A stretch of 23,259 bases of DNA from JAWKTM01 sp041399085 (GCA_041399085.1 JAWKTM010000091.1:1-23259), one strand, 5' to 3'. Positions 1-8,744 are shown, counted from the first letter of the stretch. Numbers and translations: made by a program. The notes: generated from the sequence alone by a model not told the origin.

Positions 1-25
1 CCGCACCCGCATAGGATTCACCCGC

Positions 26-964
26 GTGCCCGAGAGCGCTGATTCAACCCGCCGCCGCATCATCGACGTCTGTCTATTGATGGAAAGCGACCTGGCCTAT
101 CCGTATTCCATTCAGGAGTTGGCCAACTATGCGGGCATGTCGAAACACCACTTCCAACGCCAATTCCGTCGCGTGGTTGGCGAGACGGCGATGGCCCATT
201 TAAGACGACTCCGTCTGGCCCGCGCCGCAACCTTTCTTCAGAACTCGGACGCGCCGATCACTCGCGTGGCCCACGAATCGGGCTTCGACACCCACGCGGG
301 ATTTACCCACGCCTTCTCCAAACTCTACGGATATTCACCCCAACAGCTACGCGACAATCACCGCCGACGTCCGTATCTGCGACTGCCGTCCGCGGAACCC
401 GTGAATGCGGACGCCCGAGCGCTGGCGGCCTGCCCACTTTCGGTCACCATCGAGCAGATGCCAACTTGGCAAGTCGCTTTAATGCGATACGTCGGCCCCA
501 CGAATGGCATGGCGTCGATTTGGAGCCCGATGAGCGATTGGCTGCGCCGCCGTGGCCTTCTGAATACCACCCAGATTTATCTCGGAATCTATCACGACGA
601 TTGGCATCCAGAACAACCCGACGACTACTCCGCCTATCGCTATGACGCGGCTGTTGTGGTCAACGCCGCGTTTGAACCCGACGATGATGTCAATACAACG
701 ATCATTCCAGGAGGTGAGGTTGCCACAGTGTTCGCGCGCGGCAGCGTTGCCAAGCTGGAACGCACGTGGAAGCGTTTTGTGGAGGATTGGCTTCCCATCA
801 GCGGTTATCAGCCAAGACTGTCGACCGTGTTTGATATCTACTCCGGCCATCTCATCGCAGGCAGTCGACTACGCAAGGCAATCTCAACTTTAACGGGAAT
901 CGAAGCCAAGCTTTGCATTCCCGTATCCAGAGTCCCCGCGGCATTGTCCTCGCCAGAACGATGA
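26..964 (+). CDS. AraC-family regulator with GyrI-like ligand domain
   Basis: A 312-residue transcription regulator. Residues about 10-108 form the two helix-turn-helix motifs of an AraC/XylS DNA-binding domain (seen in IQELANYAGMSKHHFQRQF and in ITRVAHESGFDTHAGFTHAF, ending YGYSPQQLR). Residues about 137-300 resemble the GyrI-like small-molecule binding domain found C-terminal to AraC domains in the Rob/SbmC group (VALMRYVGPTNG, then PGGEVATVFARGSVAKLERTW). Such proteins bind hydrophobic compounds and activate stress or efflux genes; the ligand here cannot be read. The GTG start at 26 has an AGGA 9 bases upstream and leaves an N-terminus of normal length for the family, although the frame stays open to the window edge. 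It converges on tatC with only 14 bases between the stops, so its own downstream partners, if any, are not here. Confidence 0.9.
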   Translation: MPESADSTRRRIIDVCLLMESDLAYPYSIQELANYAGMSKHHFQRQFRRVVGETAMAHLRRLRLARAATFLQNSDAPITRVAHESGFDTHAGFTHAFSKLYGYSPQQLRDNHRRRPYLRLPSAEPVNADARALAACPLSVTIEQMPTWQVALMRYVGPTNGMASIWSPMSDWLRRRGLLNTTQIYLGIYHDDWHPEQPDDYSAYRYDAAVVVNAAFEPDDDVNTTIIPGGEVATVFARGSVAKLERTWKRFVEDWLPISGYQPRLSTVFDIYSGHLIAGSRLRKAISTLTGIEAKLCIPVSRVPAALSSPER

Positions 965-978
965 GTTAGCGGCTACCG

Positions 979-2040
979 CTACGGATCGTAAGCCTCGGCG
1001 AAAGGATTGCGGCCCTTGGGCATCCAAATGCAGAGGCCGATTCCCAGAAAGTACAAAAACGTCAACGGCACGGCCATTAGCAACATACTGATGGGATCGG
1101 CCGGCGTCAGAAACATCGCAATCACAAAGATTGCCAAGATGGCGATTCGCCACTTTTCCGTATAAGCCTGCAACGAGAAGATGCCAATGCGATTCAGAAA
1201 CAACATCACCAAGGGCAACTGAAACGAAATGCCGAATCCCAGCGGCAAGATCAATACAAAGCTGATCCACTCGCTAATACGTGGATCGGGATCGATATTC
1301 ATTAACCGATTGAATCCGAACAAAAAGTCCAACACCGGCTCAAATACAAAGAAGAAGGCCGTGGCAGCGCCCGCGAGAAACAGAATCAAGCTGAACGGCA
1401 AGTAGATATACACATACTGTTTTTCATGCGGATACAAGCCCGCCGCTATGAACAACCAGATTTGCCAAAAGATCCAGGGACTGGCGATAATCAAACCAGT
1501 GACAAAGCCCGCTTTTAGCCAGATCATAAAGGCTTCCTGGGCGCTCAGCGACGAAACTCGGGTGCGCAGCGGTCGCCAGATTCGCGTCTTCAACATGCCT
1601 CGCCCATCGGGAAAAGCCAATTTCTGGTCGCGAACGTCGGGCAACTTCGTGTCGCCTTTCTGGTCCACGTCGGCTTTTTGAAGCGCTTCCAATTGTTGCG
1701 GATACTCTTCCGCCAAACGGGCCAGTTGCGAAGCCTCGACGAACACCTCGTCGGTAATCATGCGATTTTCGCTCATGAACGCGACTAGCTCTTTCGGCAA
1801 CTCCTCGCCGCGCTCTTCCGCCAACCGCAATAGATCCGTTTCGAGATAGTATTTTTCCAACGCGTCGCGCAACGGCGATTCGATGAACTGCACGACGTAG
1901 TGCGCGACCACCAAGCCGACGAGAAAGCCGATTAACAATCCGCCGAGCGCCCGAGTCAAGCTGCCGCGCAGCTCCTCCAGGTGTTCGCCGAACGACATCT
2001 TGGTATCTTCAAACAGGTCTTCGCTGGGAAATTTGGCCAT
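979..2040 (-). CDS. tatC: Sec-independent protein translocase TatC with enlarged first periplasmic loop
   Basis: TatC is the substrate-receptor subunit of the twin-arginine translocase in the inner membrane and recognises RR signal peptides on folded proteins. The 353-residue product has the family signatures: the N-terminal HLEELR just before the first membrane segment (about 32-51), GLYPHE with E206 corresponding to E. coli E103, and LTPADPIS with D315 corresponding to E. coli D211. Later hydrophobic segments lie at about 174-202, 212-236, 259-284, 297-317 and 318-338. The usual family length is about 250. The excess is a polar, Glu-rich stretch at about 52-168 between segments 1 and 2, in the first periplasmic loop. 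I chose the ATG at 2040 because it follows a GGAGAG on the minus strand and gives a normal cytoplasmic N-terminus; the open frame continues upstream but overlaps the divergent manA leader. No tatA or tatB lies nearby. Confidence 0.93.
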   Translation of the reverse strand: MAKFPSEDLFEDTKMSFGEHLEELRGSLTRALGGLLIGFLVGLVVAHYVVQFIESPLRDALEKYYLETDLLRLAEERGEELPKELVAFMSENRMITDEVFVEASQLARLAEEYPQQLEALQKADVDQKGDTKLPDVRDQKLAFPDGRGMLKTRIWRPLRTRVSSLSAQEAFMIWLKAGFVTGLIIASPWIFWQIWLFIAAGLYPHEKQYVYIYLPFSLILFLAGAATAFFFVFEPVLDFLFGFNRLMNIDPDPRISEWISFVLILPLGFGISFQLPLVMLFLNRIGIFSLQAYTEKWRIAILAIFVIAMFLTPADPISMLLMAVPLTFLYFLGIGLCIWMPKGRNPFAEAYDP

Positions 2041-2287
2041 CGGTGAAAACTCTCCGAACAACGGGGTCGCGAGGGTGCAATACGGCGGGACCGCGAACGG
2101 CAAATGCAGCGCGGCGTGGGCGGCGAAAGAGGCGGGGTCGATCGGGCTTGCGCCGCCAATCAATCCGCCATCGGAGCGTACGGAAGGAAGCTGCCGCACC
2201 AGCAGAGAAGAACCTTCGCATGGCATTTTTTGCCACAGTTCGATAATAACACCGACTTTGGACGCCAACAACAGGGAGCTTTCCCGA

Positions 2288-3266
2288 ATGAATCCGCTGT
2301 ACCCGCTACGTTTTCGCCCGCTGCTGAAACGCGCGATCTGGGGCGGACGCCGGCTGTCGTCGCATCTAAACAAACCGCTCGGAGACGGGGATGATTTTGC
2401 CGAGAGCTGGGAAATCGTCGATCACGGCTCGGATCAAAGTGTTGTCGAGTACGGGCCGCTGAAGGACGTGCCGCTGCGGCAGATCATGGAGCAACATGCC
2501 GCGGCTTTGCTCGGACAACACGCAGGACTTCGCTCGATTTCCGTTGTTGTTCAAGTTCCTGGACTGCAATCGTTCGCTGTCGTGCAAGTTCATCCGGACG
2601 ATGCGTACGCCGCGCGGTTGACGCCGCCGGATTTAGGCAAGACCGAAGCCTGGGTCGTGTTGCACGCCGAGCCCGAGGCTCGCATCTATGCCGGCCTTAA
2701 GCGTGGCTTCGACCGCCATGCCTTCGAGCGCGAGGTGCGCGCAGGGCCACGGAACTCTGTCTCCACACCGTTGAGCCCCAAGTCGGCGATTGCCTGTTTA
2801 TCCCCGCTGGCACGGTCCACGCGGCTCCGGCAGCGGATTGGTCGTCGCGGAAATCCGGCAGGCCAGTGACACCACGTTTCGGCTGTTCGACTGGAATCGT
2901 CTAGGATCGGATGGCCATCCTCGTCCGTTGCACATCGACCGTTCGCTCGACGTGATCGACTACGAAGTCGGAACGGTCAGGCCGCGGACGCCGCAAGCCA
3001 CCGAGAAACCGCACGTCGAACGGCTAGTCGCTTGCGACAAGTTTGTCCTTGATCGCTGGCGAATCGAAGGAAGCCATGAGATTGGCGGCGATGATCGTTG
3101 CCACATCGTGGCCGTGCTTGTAGGACAAGTTCACCTTGCGAACGACCCGGCCAATCAACCACTCGGTTCCGGTCAAACGGTATTAATCCCCGCCGCGACG
3201 GGACCAATCGAACTCATCCCCAGCGGCTCGGCCATCCTACTCGATATGTATTTACCATCGCCGTAA
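2288..3266 (+). pseudogene. manA: Class I mannose-6-phosphate isomerase, interrupted by four one-base indels
   Basis: Class I phosphomannose isomerase interconverts mannose 6-phosphate and fructose 6-phosphate using zinc. Translating in pieces recovers the whole family pattern: KRAIWGG and ESWEI near the N-terminus, FPLLFKFLD, the zinc-site QVHPDD, GKTEAW, GDCLFIPAGTVHA, and the C-terminal DTTFRLFDWNRLG. These pieces lie in three frames. The shifts are one extra base near 2537 (back to frame at about 2580 by one missing base), one missing base at the GGG of 2744-2746, and one missing base at about 2822-2824. All three losses can be explained by a G-run short by one G. The reconstructed length is about 326 residues, normal for the family, and ligand residues are intact. 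The ATG at 2288 follows an AGGGAG. The cluster of shifts may be real decay or local sequence error, so the pseudogene call is provisional. Confidence 0.8.
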
Positions 3267-3784
3267 GTCGCTCAAAGGCGTCTCCTCATGGCAGCATTCG
3301 TCGGCTAAATGCATCGACGCGCGTCGGCTGCCATCACGTCAGGCGCGACAACGCCTCGCCATAGCGCGTGGTGATCGAACAGCGCGCACGCTGATCCGAC
3401 GCGCGTCCTCGTGCGGCCCAAGTGATAGCAAGCGATATCAATTCGCGAACCTCCGGCTACCACACCTCAAACGCTGGTTGCCCCGCGCTCGATTGGGTCG
3501 CCGCGCCGACATCTTTACCTGAATCGCGACTGAATTCCTGGTTTACCGCGACCGGGCGCGCTCCTTGCACGCCGAACAAAGCAACGGTCATGGTGGATCA
3601 GTCTTTCGCAACGCTGCCATTCCCACACGTTTGTGACAGGTCGTCTGGCTCGCTGATTCTCATACAGCCGGCAGCGTCCCCAGCATTCCACACCCCAGCA
3701 TTCCACACAATACACGGCAATTCACAATCTCTGCCCTGGAATGTTTGACGGCTTGCCTATCTCTCGCAATAGGAGACTTACTTG
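3267..3784. other. 518-bp stretch without a recognisable gene
   Basis: No convincing coding frame is seen between the manA-like gene and the Asp/Tyr-rich gene. The longest frame (108 codons on the plus strand from 3422) has no recognisable family, no ribosome binding site and ordinary shadow-like composition. The only structure noticed is a perfect 15-bp tandem duplication at 3679-3708 and, at the very end, the AGGAG ribosome binding site at 3772-3776 of the next gene. Confidence 0.5.
3679..3708. repeat. 15-bp perfect tandem duplication
   Basis: Two identical adjacent copies of CCCAGCATTCCACAC, at 3679-3693 and 3694-3708, in the intergenic stretch about 75 bases before the Asp/Tyr-rich gene. 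It may be simple slippage; no function can be assigned. Confidence 0.85.
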
Positions 3785-4567
3785 ATGAAGGCTTTTTTCA
3801 GGAAACTAGCATTGCTAGGACTATTGCCGTCACTGCTGGTCGGCACGACCTGGCTCACCAACGTCAACTCGGCGTGCGGTCAGTACGACTATGAGGAAGG
3901 CGAGTGGTACGGAGACTACGAAGACGAATGGTACGATCCGACCGACTGGTTGGACAACAACAATTACGAATTCGACGACGCCTTCGGGTACGGATTCGGC
4001 GGCAATTATTACGACCACGCCTGGAACGACAACGAATCGGCCGTCTACGACGACCTGTATGACAACGAACCCTACTGGGACGACGCCTATTCCTACGACA
4101 GACCCTACGTCAATGACAGCCCAGGCCCGTATGGCTACGACGGCCCATACGACTATGACGCCCCGCATCGGTACGATCGCCCGTACGGATACGACGCTCC
4201 GTATGCTTTCGATGGCTACGACTACTATGACTATCCGTATGACGACGACAGCTTCACCGACGATTACGCCTACGACTATCGCTACGACGACGAACCGTTT
4301 TGGGACGATTTCGATGAGGGATACGACTACTACACGGGCTTCGACGAAGAGGCGATCGACGAGCAAGACTATCCGTACTACGACAGCGAGGGCTTAGGCG
4401 ACATCGACGATGATCCCTACGACACGCCCGGCTATGACTTCATGGACTTCGATGACAACGAGTTCGGAGACTATGACGACTATCACGCCGAAAACTACTA
4501 CACCAACGACTGGTATACCGACGATTGGTACGACGACGGTGGAACGTTTTACAACTGGTACGACTAG
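3785..4567 (+). CDS. Secreted Asp/Tyr-rich low-complexity protein
   Basis: I do not recognise a family. The 260-residue product starts with a typical signal peptide (basic MKAFFRK, a hydrophobic run to about residue 21, and a likely cleavage near residue 30). The rest is dominated by Asp and Tyr, with Glu, Asn, Gly and Pro and almost no Lys. The middle part (about 115-145) contains short imperfect repeats of the type RPYGYDAPY and GPYDYDAP. The chain would be strongly acidic, probably disordered and exported, able in principle to bind cations or to form Tyr-mediated contacts in the cell envelope. ATG 3785 is preferred over the TTG one codon earlier because AGGAG at 3772-3776 is well spaced for it. 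A 178-codon antisense frame is a by-product of the skewed codon use. The next gene also encodes an exported low-complexity protein in the same direction. Confidence 0.8.
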   Translation: MKAFFRKLALLGLLPSLLVGTTWLTNVNSACGQYDYEEGEWYGDYEDEWYDPTDWLDNNNYEFDDAFGYGFGGNYYDHAWNDNESAVYDDLYDNEPYWDDAYSYDRPYVNDSPGPYGYDGPYDYDAPHRYDRPYGYDAPYAFDGYDYYDYPYDDDSFTDDYAYDYRYDDEPFWDDFDEGYDYYTGFDEEAIDEQDYPYYDSEGLGDIDDDPYDTPGYDFMDFDDNEFGDYDDYHAENYYTNDWYTDDWYDDGGTFYNWYD

Positions 4568-4673
4568 TCACCTACAGCTCTAGTCGATCTGATTCTCCCA
4601 CATACTGAAGGCCAACGTGGCTTCCAGACCCAACTCGGACGTTTTACTTTTGATCCCCACAAGGAACCCGCAC

Positions 4674-5891
4674 ATGAAATCTCACTTCCACACTTCCTCG
4701 GGCCTATTGATGACGCTGATGGCCCTCGGGCTGCTGGTCGGCCCCTCGGTCGCCACGGCTCAATCCCGCGAAGACTCCGACTCCGGCAACTCGCGGCAGC
4801 GCAACAATCAAACGTATGATTACCAGAACGAATACCAGCAAGACAATCAGCGAAACCAGGACCAACAAGATCGCCGCGAATCGTCCCAACAAGACAGTCG
4901 CGATCGCTATGATTCCCAATCCCAGCGTGATCAGTTTGACTCTCGGTCGCAACGATCAAGAGACTCACAGAGCGGTTCCCAAAATCGTCAGTCGGGCAAT
5001 CGGCAAATCCAGCTTGAGCCCCAAGGTTGGGTGACCGTCGCCACGGACATGAACAATGATGGGAAGTTCGACAAGGTCGAGACCATCTACTTGTATGACC
5101 TCCAGATCGCTCAACAGCGGAGCCAAGCTCGCGCCCGTGCCCAGGCCGATAGCCAGAGGCAAGATCACGGCCAAACGCAAGGCCAACGTCAAATGGCTCA
5201 GCGCCAAATGACTCAACGTCAACGAGCGGGGCAGGGCGGTAGCTCGCGGAATCAATGGACGAACCGCGATGACGATGGTGGCTCGGCTCGCGGTTCCGTA
5301 CATCGCTTGGAAGGTCAATTGAAGGACATTAATCAGATTCGATTGACCGACTCCGACAAGCAACAAACAATCGCTCGCTTGAAGGTTCGGGACGGACGCA
5401 CGGCTCGAATATTCCTCGGCGATAAGTCCCAACTCTCATCTTTGAATCTACAAGACGGGGATAATATTACCATCATTGGCGTTCCCGGTCGTGTCAACGA
5501 TCGCTGGATGCTGGTGGCTCGTAAGATTACAGCCAATGGTGAATCGATTTCGCTCAACCAACAGCAACAGCAGCAAAGCAACGCGGGGCTGAAGCGAGTG
5601 AGCGGACAGATCACCGATACGCGAAAGGCGAAGTTCCGAGGTCACGACGAACAGTTCATGGTCGTCCAAATCCAGACGGACCAAGGCGACAGCGTGATCG
5701 CGAATCTCGGTCCCGTGTCGCGCCTTGAGTCTCTGGATCTCCAGAATGGCGACGCTGTCACGGTGTTGGCCCGACAGGGCAGCGTGAATGGCGAGACCGC
5801 TTGGATCGCCGAACAAGTTCGCGCCAACGAACGCACCGCGATGATCCCACATCCAAACGACACCCAACGATATCGTTCGCAACAACGCTAA
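4674..5891 (+). CDS. Secreted Gln/Arg/Ser-rich protein with two OB-like repeats
   Basis: A 405-residue exported protein of unknown function. The signal peptide covers about residues 1-29 (hydrophobic LLMTLMALGLLVGPSVATAQ). Residues 30-115 and 145-205 are low complexity, rich in Gln, Arg, Ser and Asp. Between them, at about 125-133, lies DMNNDGKFD, matching the calcium-loop spacing DxNxDGxxD of EF-hand or dockerin-like sites. The C-terminal half has two related blocks, about 209-289 and 306-386, aligned through RLEGQL/RVSGQI, SSLNLQDGDNITI/ESLDLQNGDAVTV and ARKITANGE/AEQVRANER. Their length and beta-rich pattern suggest small OB-type barrels; that is inference. The ATG at 4674 is preferred because AAGGA sits 8 bases upstream. 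A strong terminator follows at 5952-5987. Confidence 0.82.
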   Translation: MKSHFHTSSGLLMTLMALGLLVGPSVATAQSREDSDSGNSRQRNNQTYDYQNEYQQDNQRNQDQQDRRESSQQDSRDRYDSQSQRDQFDSRSQRSRDSQSGSQNRQSGNRQIQLEPQGWVTVATDMNNDGKFDKVETIYLYDLQIAQQRSQARARAQADSQRQDHGQTQGQRQMAQRQMTQRQRAGQGGSSRNQWTNRDDDGGSARGSVHRLEGQLKDINQIRLTDSDKQQTIARLKVRDGRTARIFLGDKSQLSSLNLQDGDNITIIGVPGRVNDRWMLVARKITANGESISLNQQQQQQSNAGLKRVSGQITDTRKAKFRGHDEQFMVVQIQTDQGDSVIANLGPVSRLESLDLQNGDAVTVLARQGSVNGETAWIAEQVRANERTAMIPHPNDTQRYRSQQR

Positions 5892-5951
5892 CGACGCGGG
5901 TTTCACAAGAGCCGATCGTTGAGTGATCCGCCACAACGATCGGTCTAACGG

Positions 5952-5987
5952 CGCCGGCAACTCGCACAGTTGCCGGCGTTGTTTTTT
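5952..5987 (+). terminator. Rho-independent terminator
   Basis: A perfect 11-bp stem: CGCCGGCAACT at 5952-5962 pairs with AGTTGCCGGCG at 5968-5978, around a 5-base loop. It is followed directly by the T-rich tract TTGTTTTTT at 5979-5987. It lies 60 bases after the stop of the OB-repeat gene and closes that transcript ahead of the sulfatase promoter. Confidence 0.92.
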
Positions 5988-6027
5988 GCGCGGCGAGACC
6001 GGCGCTCGCACATCCGACAACCCGCGT

Positions 6028-6056
6028 TTGACGCGCCGTCGCTGGTACGTGATACT
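6028..6056 (+). promoter_or_regulatory. Sigma70-like promoter for the exported sulfatase
   Basis: TTGACG at 6028-6033 and GATACT at 6051-6056 match the -35 and -10 consensus well, with an ideal 17-bp spacer. The site lies just after the upstream terminator and about 65 bases before the sulfatase start, as expected for its own promoter. Call from sequence match only. Confidence 0.6.
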
Positions 6057-6121
6057 GTGTCGCTCGGTGAAGTCCCTGGCGGACGGAGCCGTTTCAGTGT
6101 GCCTTCCCGCGACCGGAGTCC

Positions 6122-8329
6122 ATGATGATGCTTGCTCGTCGTCCCTACTTGATCCTAGCCGCTTTTCATCTCGCCGCCGCCTGCCTCGCGGCGCCCGCAC
6201 ACGCACCAGCCGCTCAGCCCAATATCGTACTCATTATGTCCGATGACATGGGCTATTCGGACTTGGGCTGTTATGGTGGCGAAATTCAGACGCCCACACT
6301 GAACCGCTTGGCCGAAGGCGGCCTGCGTTTCACCCAGTTTTATAACACGGGTCGATGTTGTCCCACGCGAGCCAGTCTGCTCACGGGCCTGTATCCCCAT
6401 CAAGCCGGTGTGGGCTGGATGATGACCGACCGTGGACACGACGGCTATCGTGGCGAACTGAATCGCCAATCCGTAACGATCGCGGAAGCCTTGAAGCCCG
6501 CGGGCTATGCCACCTACGCCGTGGGGAAATGGCATGTCACCAAGGCCACAAATCCCGATGGCCCCAAGGACAACTGGCCACTGCAACGCGGCTTCGACCG
6601 CTATTACGGCACGATCACCGGAGCGGGCAGCTTTTATGATCCGGGCACTCTAACGCGCGATAACACCATGATCTCGCCGTTCGCGGACTCCGAATACCAA
6701 CCGAAACAGTACTATTACACCGACGCGATTAGCGACCATGCAGTGCGGTTCATCAACGAGCATGGACAGGATAATTTGAAACGGACGGAAGAACGGAATC
6801 AGCCGTTCTTTATGTATGTGGCTTATACAGCCGCCCATTGGCCGATGCACGCCTTGCCGGAAGATATCGCGAAATACGAAGGCAAATATTCGAACGGTTA
6901 CAAACCGATTCGCGAAGCCCGTTTCGAACGCATGAAACAATTGGGATTGATCGAACCAACTTGGAAAATGTCCCCGCAAGCCGGCAACTGGGAACAGGTC
7001 GAGCATCCCGCTTGGGAAGCTCGTTGCATGGAGGTTTACGCGGCGATGATCGACCGCATGGACCAGGGCATCAGCCGCATTGTTTCGACACTGAAAGAAC
7101 GGGGGCAGTTGGATAACACGCTCATCTTCTTCTTGCAAGACAACGGCGGCTGCCAAGAGACAAACGGCCGCAACGGAGACCGTCGCCGTCCGGTCGAACC
7201 CTCACTGCCTGCGATCGCCGCCGACGCCATTCGGCTGGATGTGGTGCCGAAGCAGAACCGCGCCGGTGTGCCGACGTTGACCGGACCTCATATCATGCCG
7301 GGCCCTGAAGACACCTATATTGCTTATGGATTGAACTGGGCCAATGTTAGCAACACGCCGTTCCGTGAATACAAACACTTTGTTCATGAAGGCGGTATCT
7401 CCACTCCTTTGATCGTCCATTGGCCGCTGGGTATTAAGCGACACGGCGAACTGGAACGCCAACCGGGTCACTTGATTGATATTATGGCCACCTGTGTGGA
7501 TGTGGCGGGCGCGAAATACCCGGAGACTTATCACCAAGACCAACAGATCAAACCGCTGGAAGGCCGCAGTCTTAAGCCAGCTTTCACGGGCCAGACGATC
7601 GAACGGGACGCCATCTATTGGGAGCATGAGGGCAATCGCGCGATCCGCGTCGGCAATTGGAAATTGGTAGCCAAGGAGAATCAACCTTGGGAGTTATACA
7701 ACTTGGAACTCGATCGCCCAGAACTTCATAACTTGGCGGCCGAGCAACCGGATCGGGTGAAAGAACTGTCGGCTAAGTGGGATGCTTGGGCGGCTCGGGC
7801 CAATGTGTTGCCGCTGGGCGGGTGGCGAGGCAACGGCAATCGCGGCGCGGCGAACGAATTCAACCGTCGACAGAAGCGGTTCGAGCTGAAGTCGGGGGAC
7901 GAACTCTCGCGTGAGAAGGCGCCGTATCTGCCCAATCGACCGCTGCGAATCACGGCCGACGTGCTGGAGTCCGCGGACAACGGCGTGATCGTGGCTCAAG
8001 GCGGCTCGGCCGAGGGTTTTTCGCTGTACCTACGGGACGGGCACGCGTGCTTCGCCGCTCGGTATCAGGGCAAGCTGTTCGAGGCGACGGCGGACAAACC
8101 GCTGCCCGCCCCACGATGCACATTGCAATTGACGCTCTCGAAGAATGGGCGATTGTACTTGGAAGCCGAGGGCTGCCCGCTGCTCGACGAGCAATCGCCC
8201 GGCTTGTTGCCGCGCATGCCGCTCGATGGTCTGCAAATCGGCCGTGACGAGAAGGGCGCCGTCGGCGAATACGCCGCGCCGTTCGCCTTCGAGGGAAAAC
8301 TGGGCCGCGTGGTCATCGAGTTGGATTGA
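6122..8329 (+). CDS. Exported formylglycine sulfatase with C-terminal accessory domain
   Basis: An arylsulfatase-like hydrolase of sulfate esters, probably from sulfated polysaccharides, acting outside the cytoplasm. Residues 1-28 are a signal peptide. Metal ligands D41 and D42 sit in MSDDMGYSDLG. The formylglycine motif CxPxR is CCPTRASLLTG, with C79 the residue to be oxidised by a formylglycine-generating enzyme. GKWHV (K136, H138) and QDNGG (D340, N341) complete the active site. The catalytic part ends near residue 560. After a linker, residues about 595-735 form an extra beta-rich domain (ITADVLESADNGVIVAQGG, then FSLYLRDGHACFAARYQGK) resembling LamG/concanavalin-type folds that often bind carbohydrate; this is inference. 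Three ATGs occur in frame (6122, 6125, 6128); GGAG at 6115-6118 favours the second or third. No maturase gene is present in the window. Confidence 0.93.
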   Translation: MMMLARRPYLILAAFHLAAACLAAPAHAPAAQPNIVLIMSDDMGYSDLGCYGGEIQTPTLNRLAEGGLRFTQFYNTGRCCPTRASLLTGLYPHQAGVGWMMTDRGHDGYRGELNRQSVTIAEALKPAGYATYAVGKWHVTKATNPDGPKDNWPLQRGFDRYYGTITGAGSFYDPGTLTRDNTMISPFADSEYQPKQYYYTDAISDHAVRFINEHGQDNLKRTEERNQPFFMYVAYTAAHWPMHALPEDIAKYEGKYSNGYKPIREARFERMKQLGLIEPTWKMSPQAGNWEQVEHPAWEARCMEVYAAMIDRMDQGISRIVSTLKERGQLDNTLIFFLQDNGGCQETNGRNGDRRRPVEPSLPAIAADAIRLDVVPKQNRAGVPTLTGPHIMPGPEDTYIAYGLNWANVSNTPFREYKHFVHEGGISTPLIVHWPLGIKRHGELERQPGHLIDIMATCVDVAGAKYPETYHQDQQIKPLEGRSLKPAFTGQTIERDAIYWEHEGNRAIRVGNWKLVAKENQPWELYNLELDRPELHNLAAEQPDRVKELSAKWDAWAARANVLPLGGWRGNGNRGAANEFNRRQKRFELKSGDELSREKAPYLPNRPLRITADVLESADNGVIVAQGGSAEGFSLYLRDGHACFAARYQGKLFEATADKPLPAPRCTLQLTLSKNGRLYLEAEGCPLLDEQSPGLLPRMPLDGLQIGRDEKGAVGEYAAPFAFEGKLGRVVIELD

Positions 8330-8427
8330 GCTTCGGCTTTGTTCGCCTTTGCTCGCGATTTGAACCGAGCGAACAGCGAAAACGCGATAACTTCGCGATC
8401 TGGCCGGATCAAGCTCTCGCAGTGGCC

Positions 8428-8721
8428 GATTTCGCGTCGTTTTCGCCGTTCCAACTTCTTGACATAGGCAAAAAATCGATTCGCGGGCCGTTGCAACTTT
8501 CTGCACTGGCCAAAAAATCGATTCGGCGGCCATTGCAAGTTCTCGCACTGGCCGAAAAATCGATTCGACAACCGATGCAGATTTTCGCACTGGCCAGAAA
8601 ACCAATTCGATGGCCGTTGCAACTTTTTGCAGTGGGCGAAAAATCGATTCGACGACCGTTGCAAGTTTTGGCAGTGGCCGAGAAATCGATTTGTGGGCCG
8701 TTGCGGGTTTTTGGTACGGTC
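8428..8721 (-). repeat. Array 1: seven tandem 42-bp hairpin units
   Basis: Seven units of exactly 42 bp start at 8428, 8470, 8512, 8554, 8596, 8638 and 8680; the first and last are the most degenerate. Read on the minus strand, each unit has a 26-bp core of the form GGCC, about 6 bases ending TGC, an A-rich centre, CTTGCAA or GTTGCAA, then GGCC. This is a partial inverted repeat. A 16-bp linker containing GAATCGATTTTT follows. The core matches that of the array at 20728-21021, which lies in the other orientation, while the linkers differ. Because 42 is a multiple of three, several frames on both strands stay open with a 14-residue period; I treat these as by-products. The array fills most of the 574 bp between the sulfatase and the ParB-like gene. 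Confidence 0.9.
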
Positions 8722-8744
8722 GTTCTTTCAATGAACGATTCGTC

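Noticed and set aside
968..980. Hairpin AGCGG/CCGCT between the AraC and tatC stops as a terminator
   Set aside because: Only 5 bp of stem and no T tract on either strand.
2041..2373. N-terminal extension of TatC
   Set aside because: The extension would overlap the manA start on the other strand and lacks membrane or family features; the ATG at 2040 has its own ribosome binding site.
3422..3748. 108-codon plus-strand frame in the intergenic stretch
   Set aside because: No ribosome binding site, no recognisable motif and a composition like translated non-coding DNA.
3745..3772. TTGACG before the Asp/Tyr-rich gene as a -35 box
   Set aside because: A -10 at the right distance would fall on the ribosome binding site, too close to the start codon.
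3830..4366. 178-codon minus-strand frame rich in Val and Ile
   Set aside because: It is the mirror of Asp/Tyr codons (GAC, TAC) of the secreted protein on the plus strand.
8428..8721. CRISPR array
   Set aside because: Period is fixed at 42 bp, the segments between hairpin cores are similar to each other rather than unique, and no cas gene is present.
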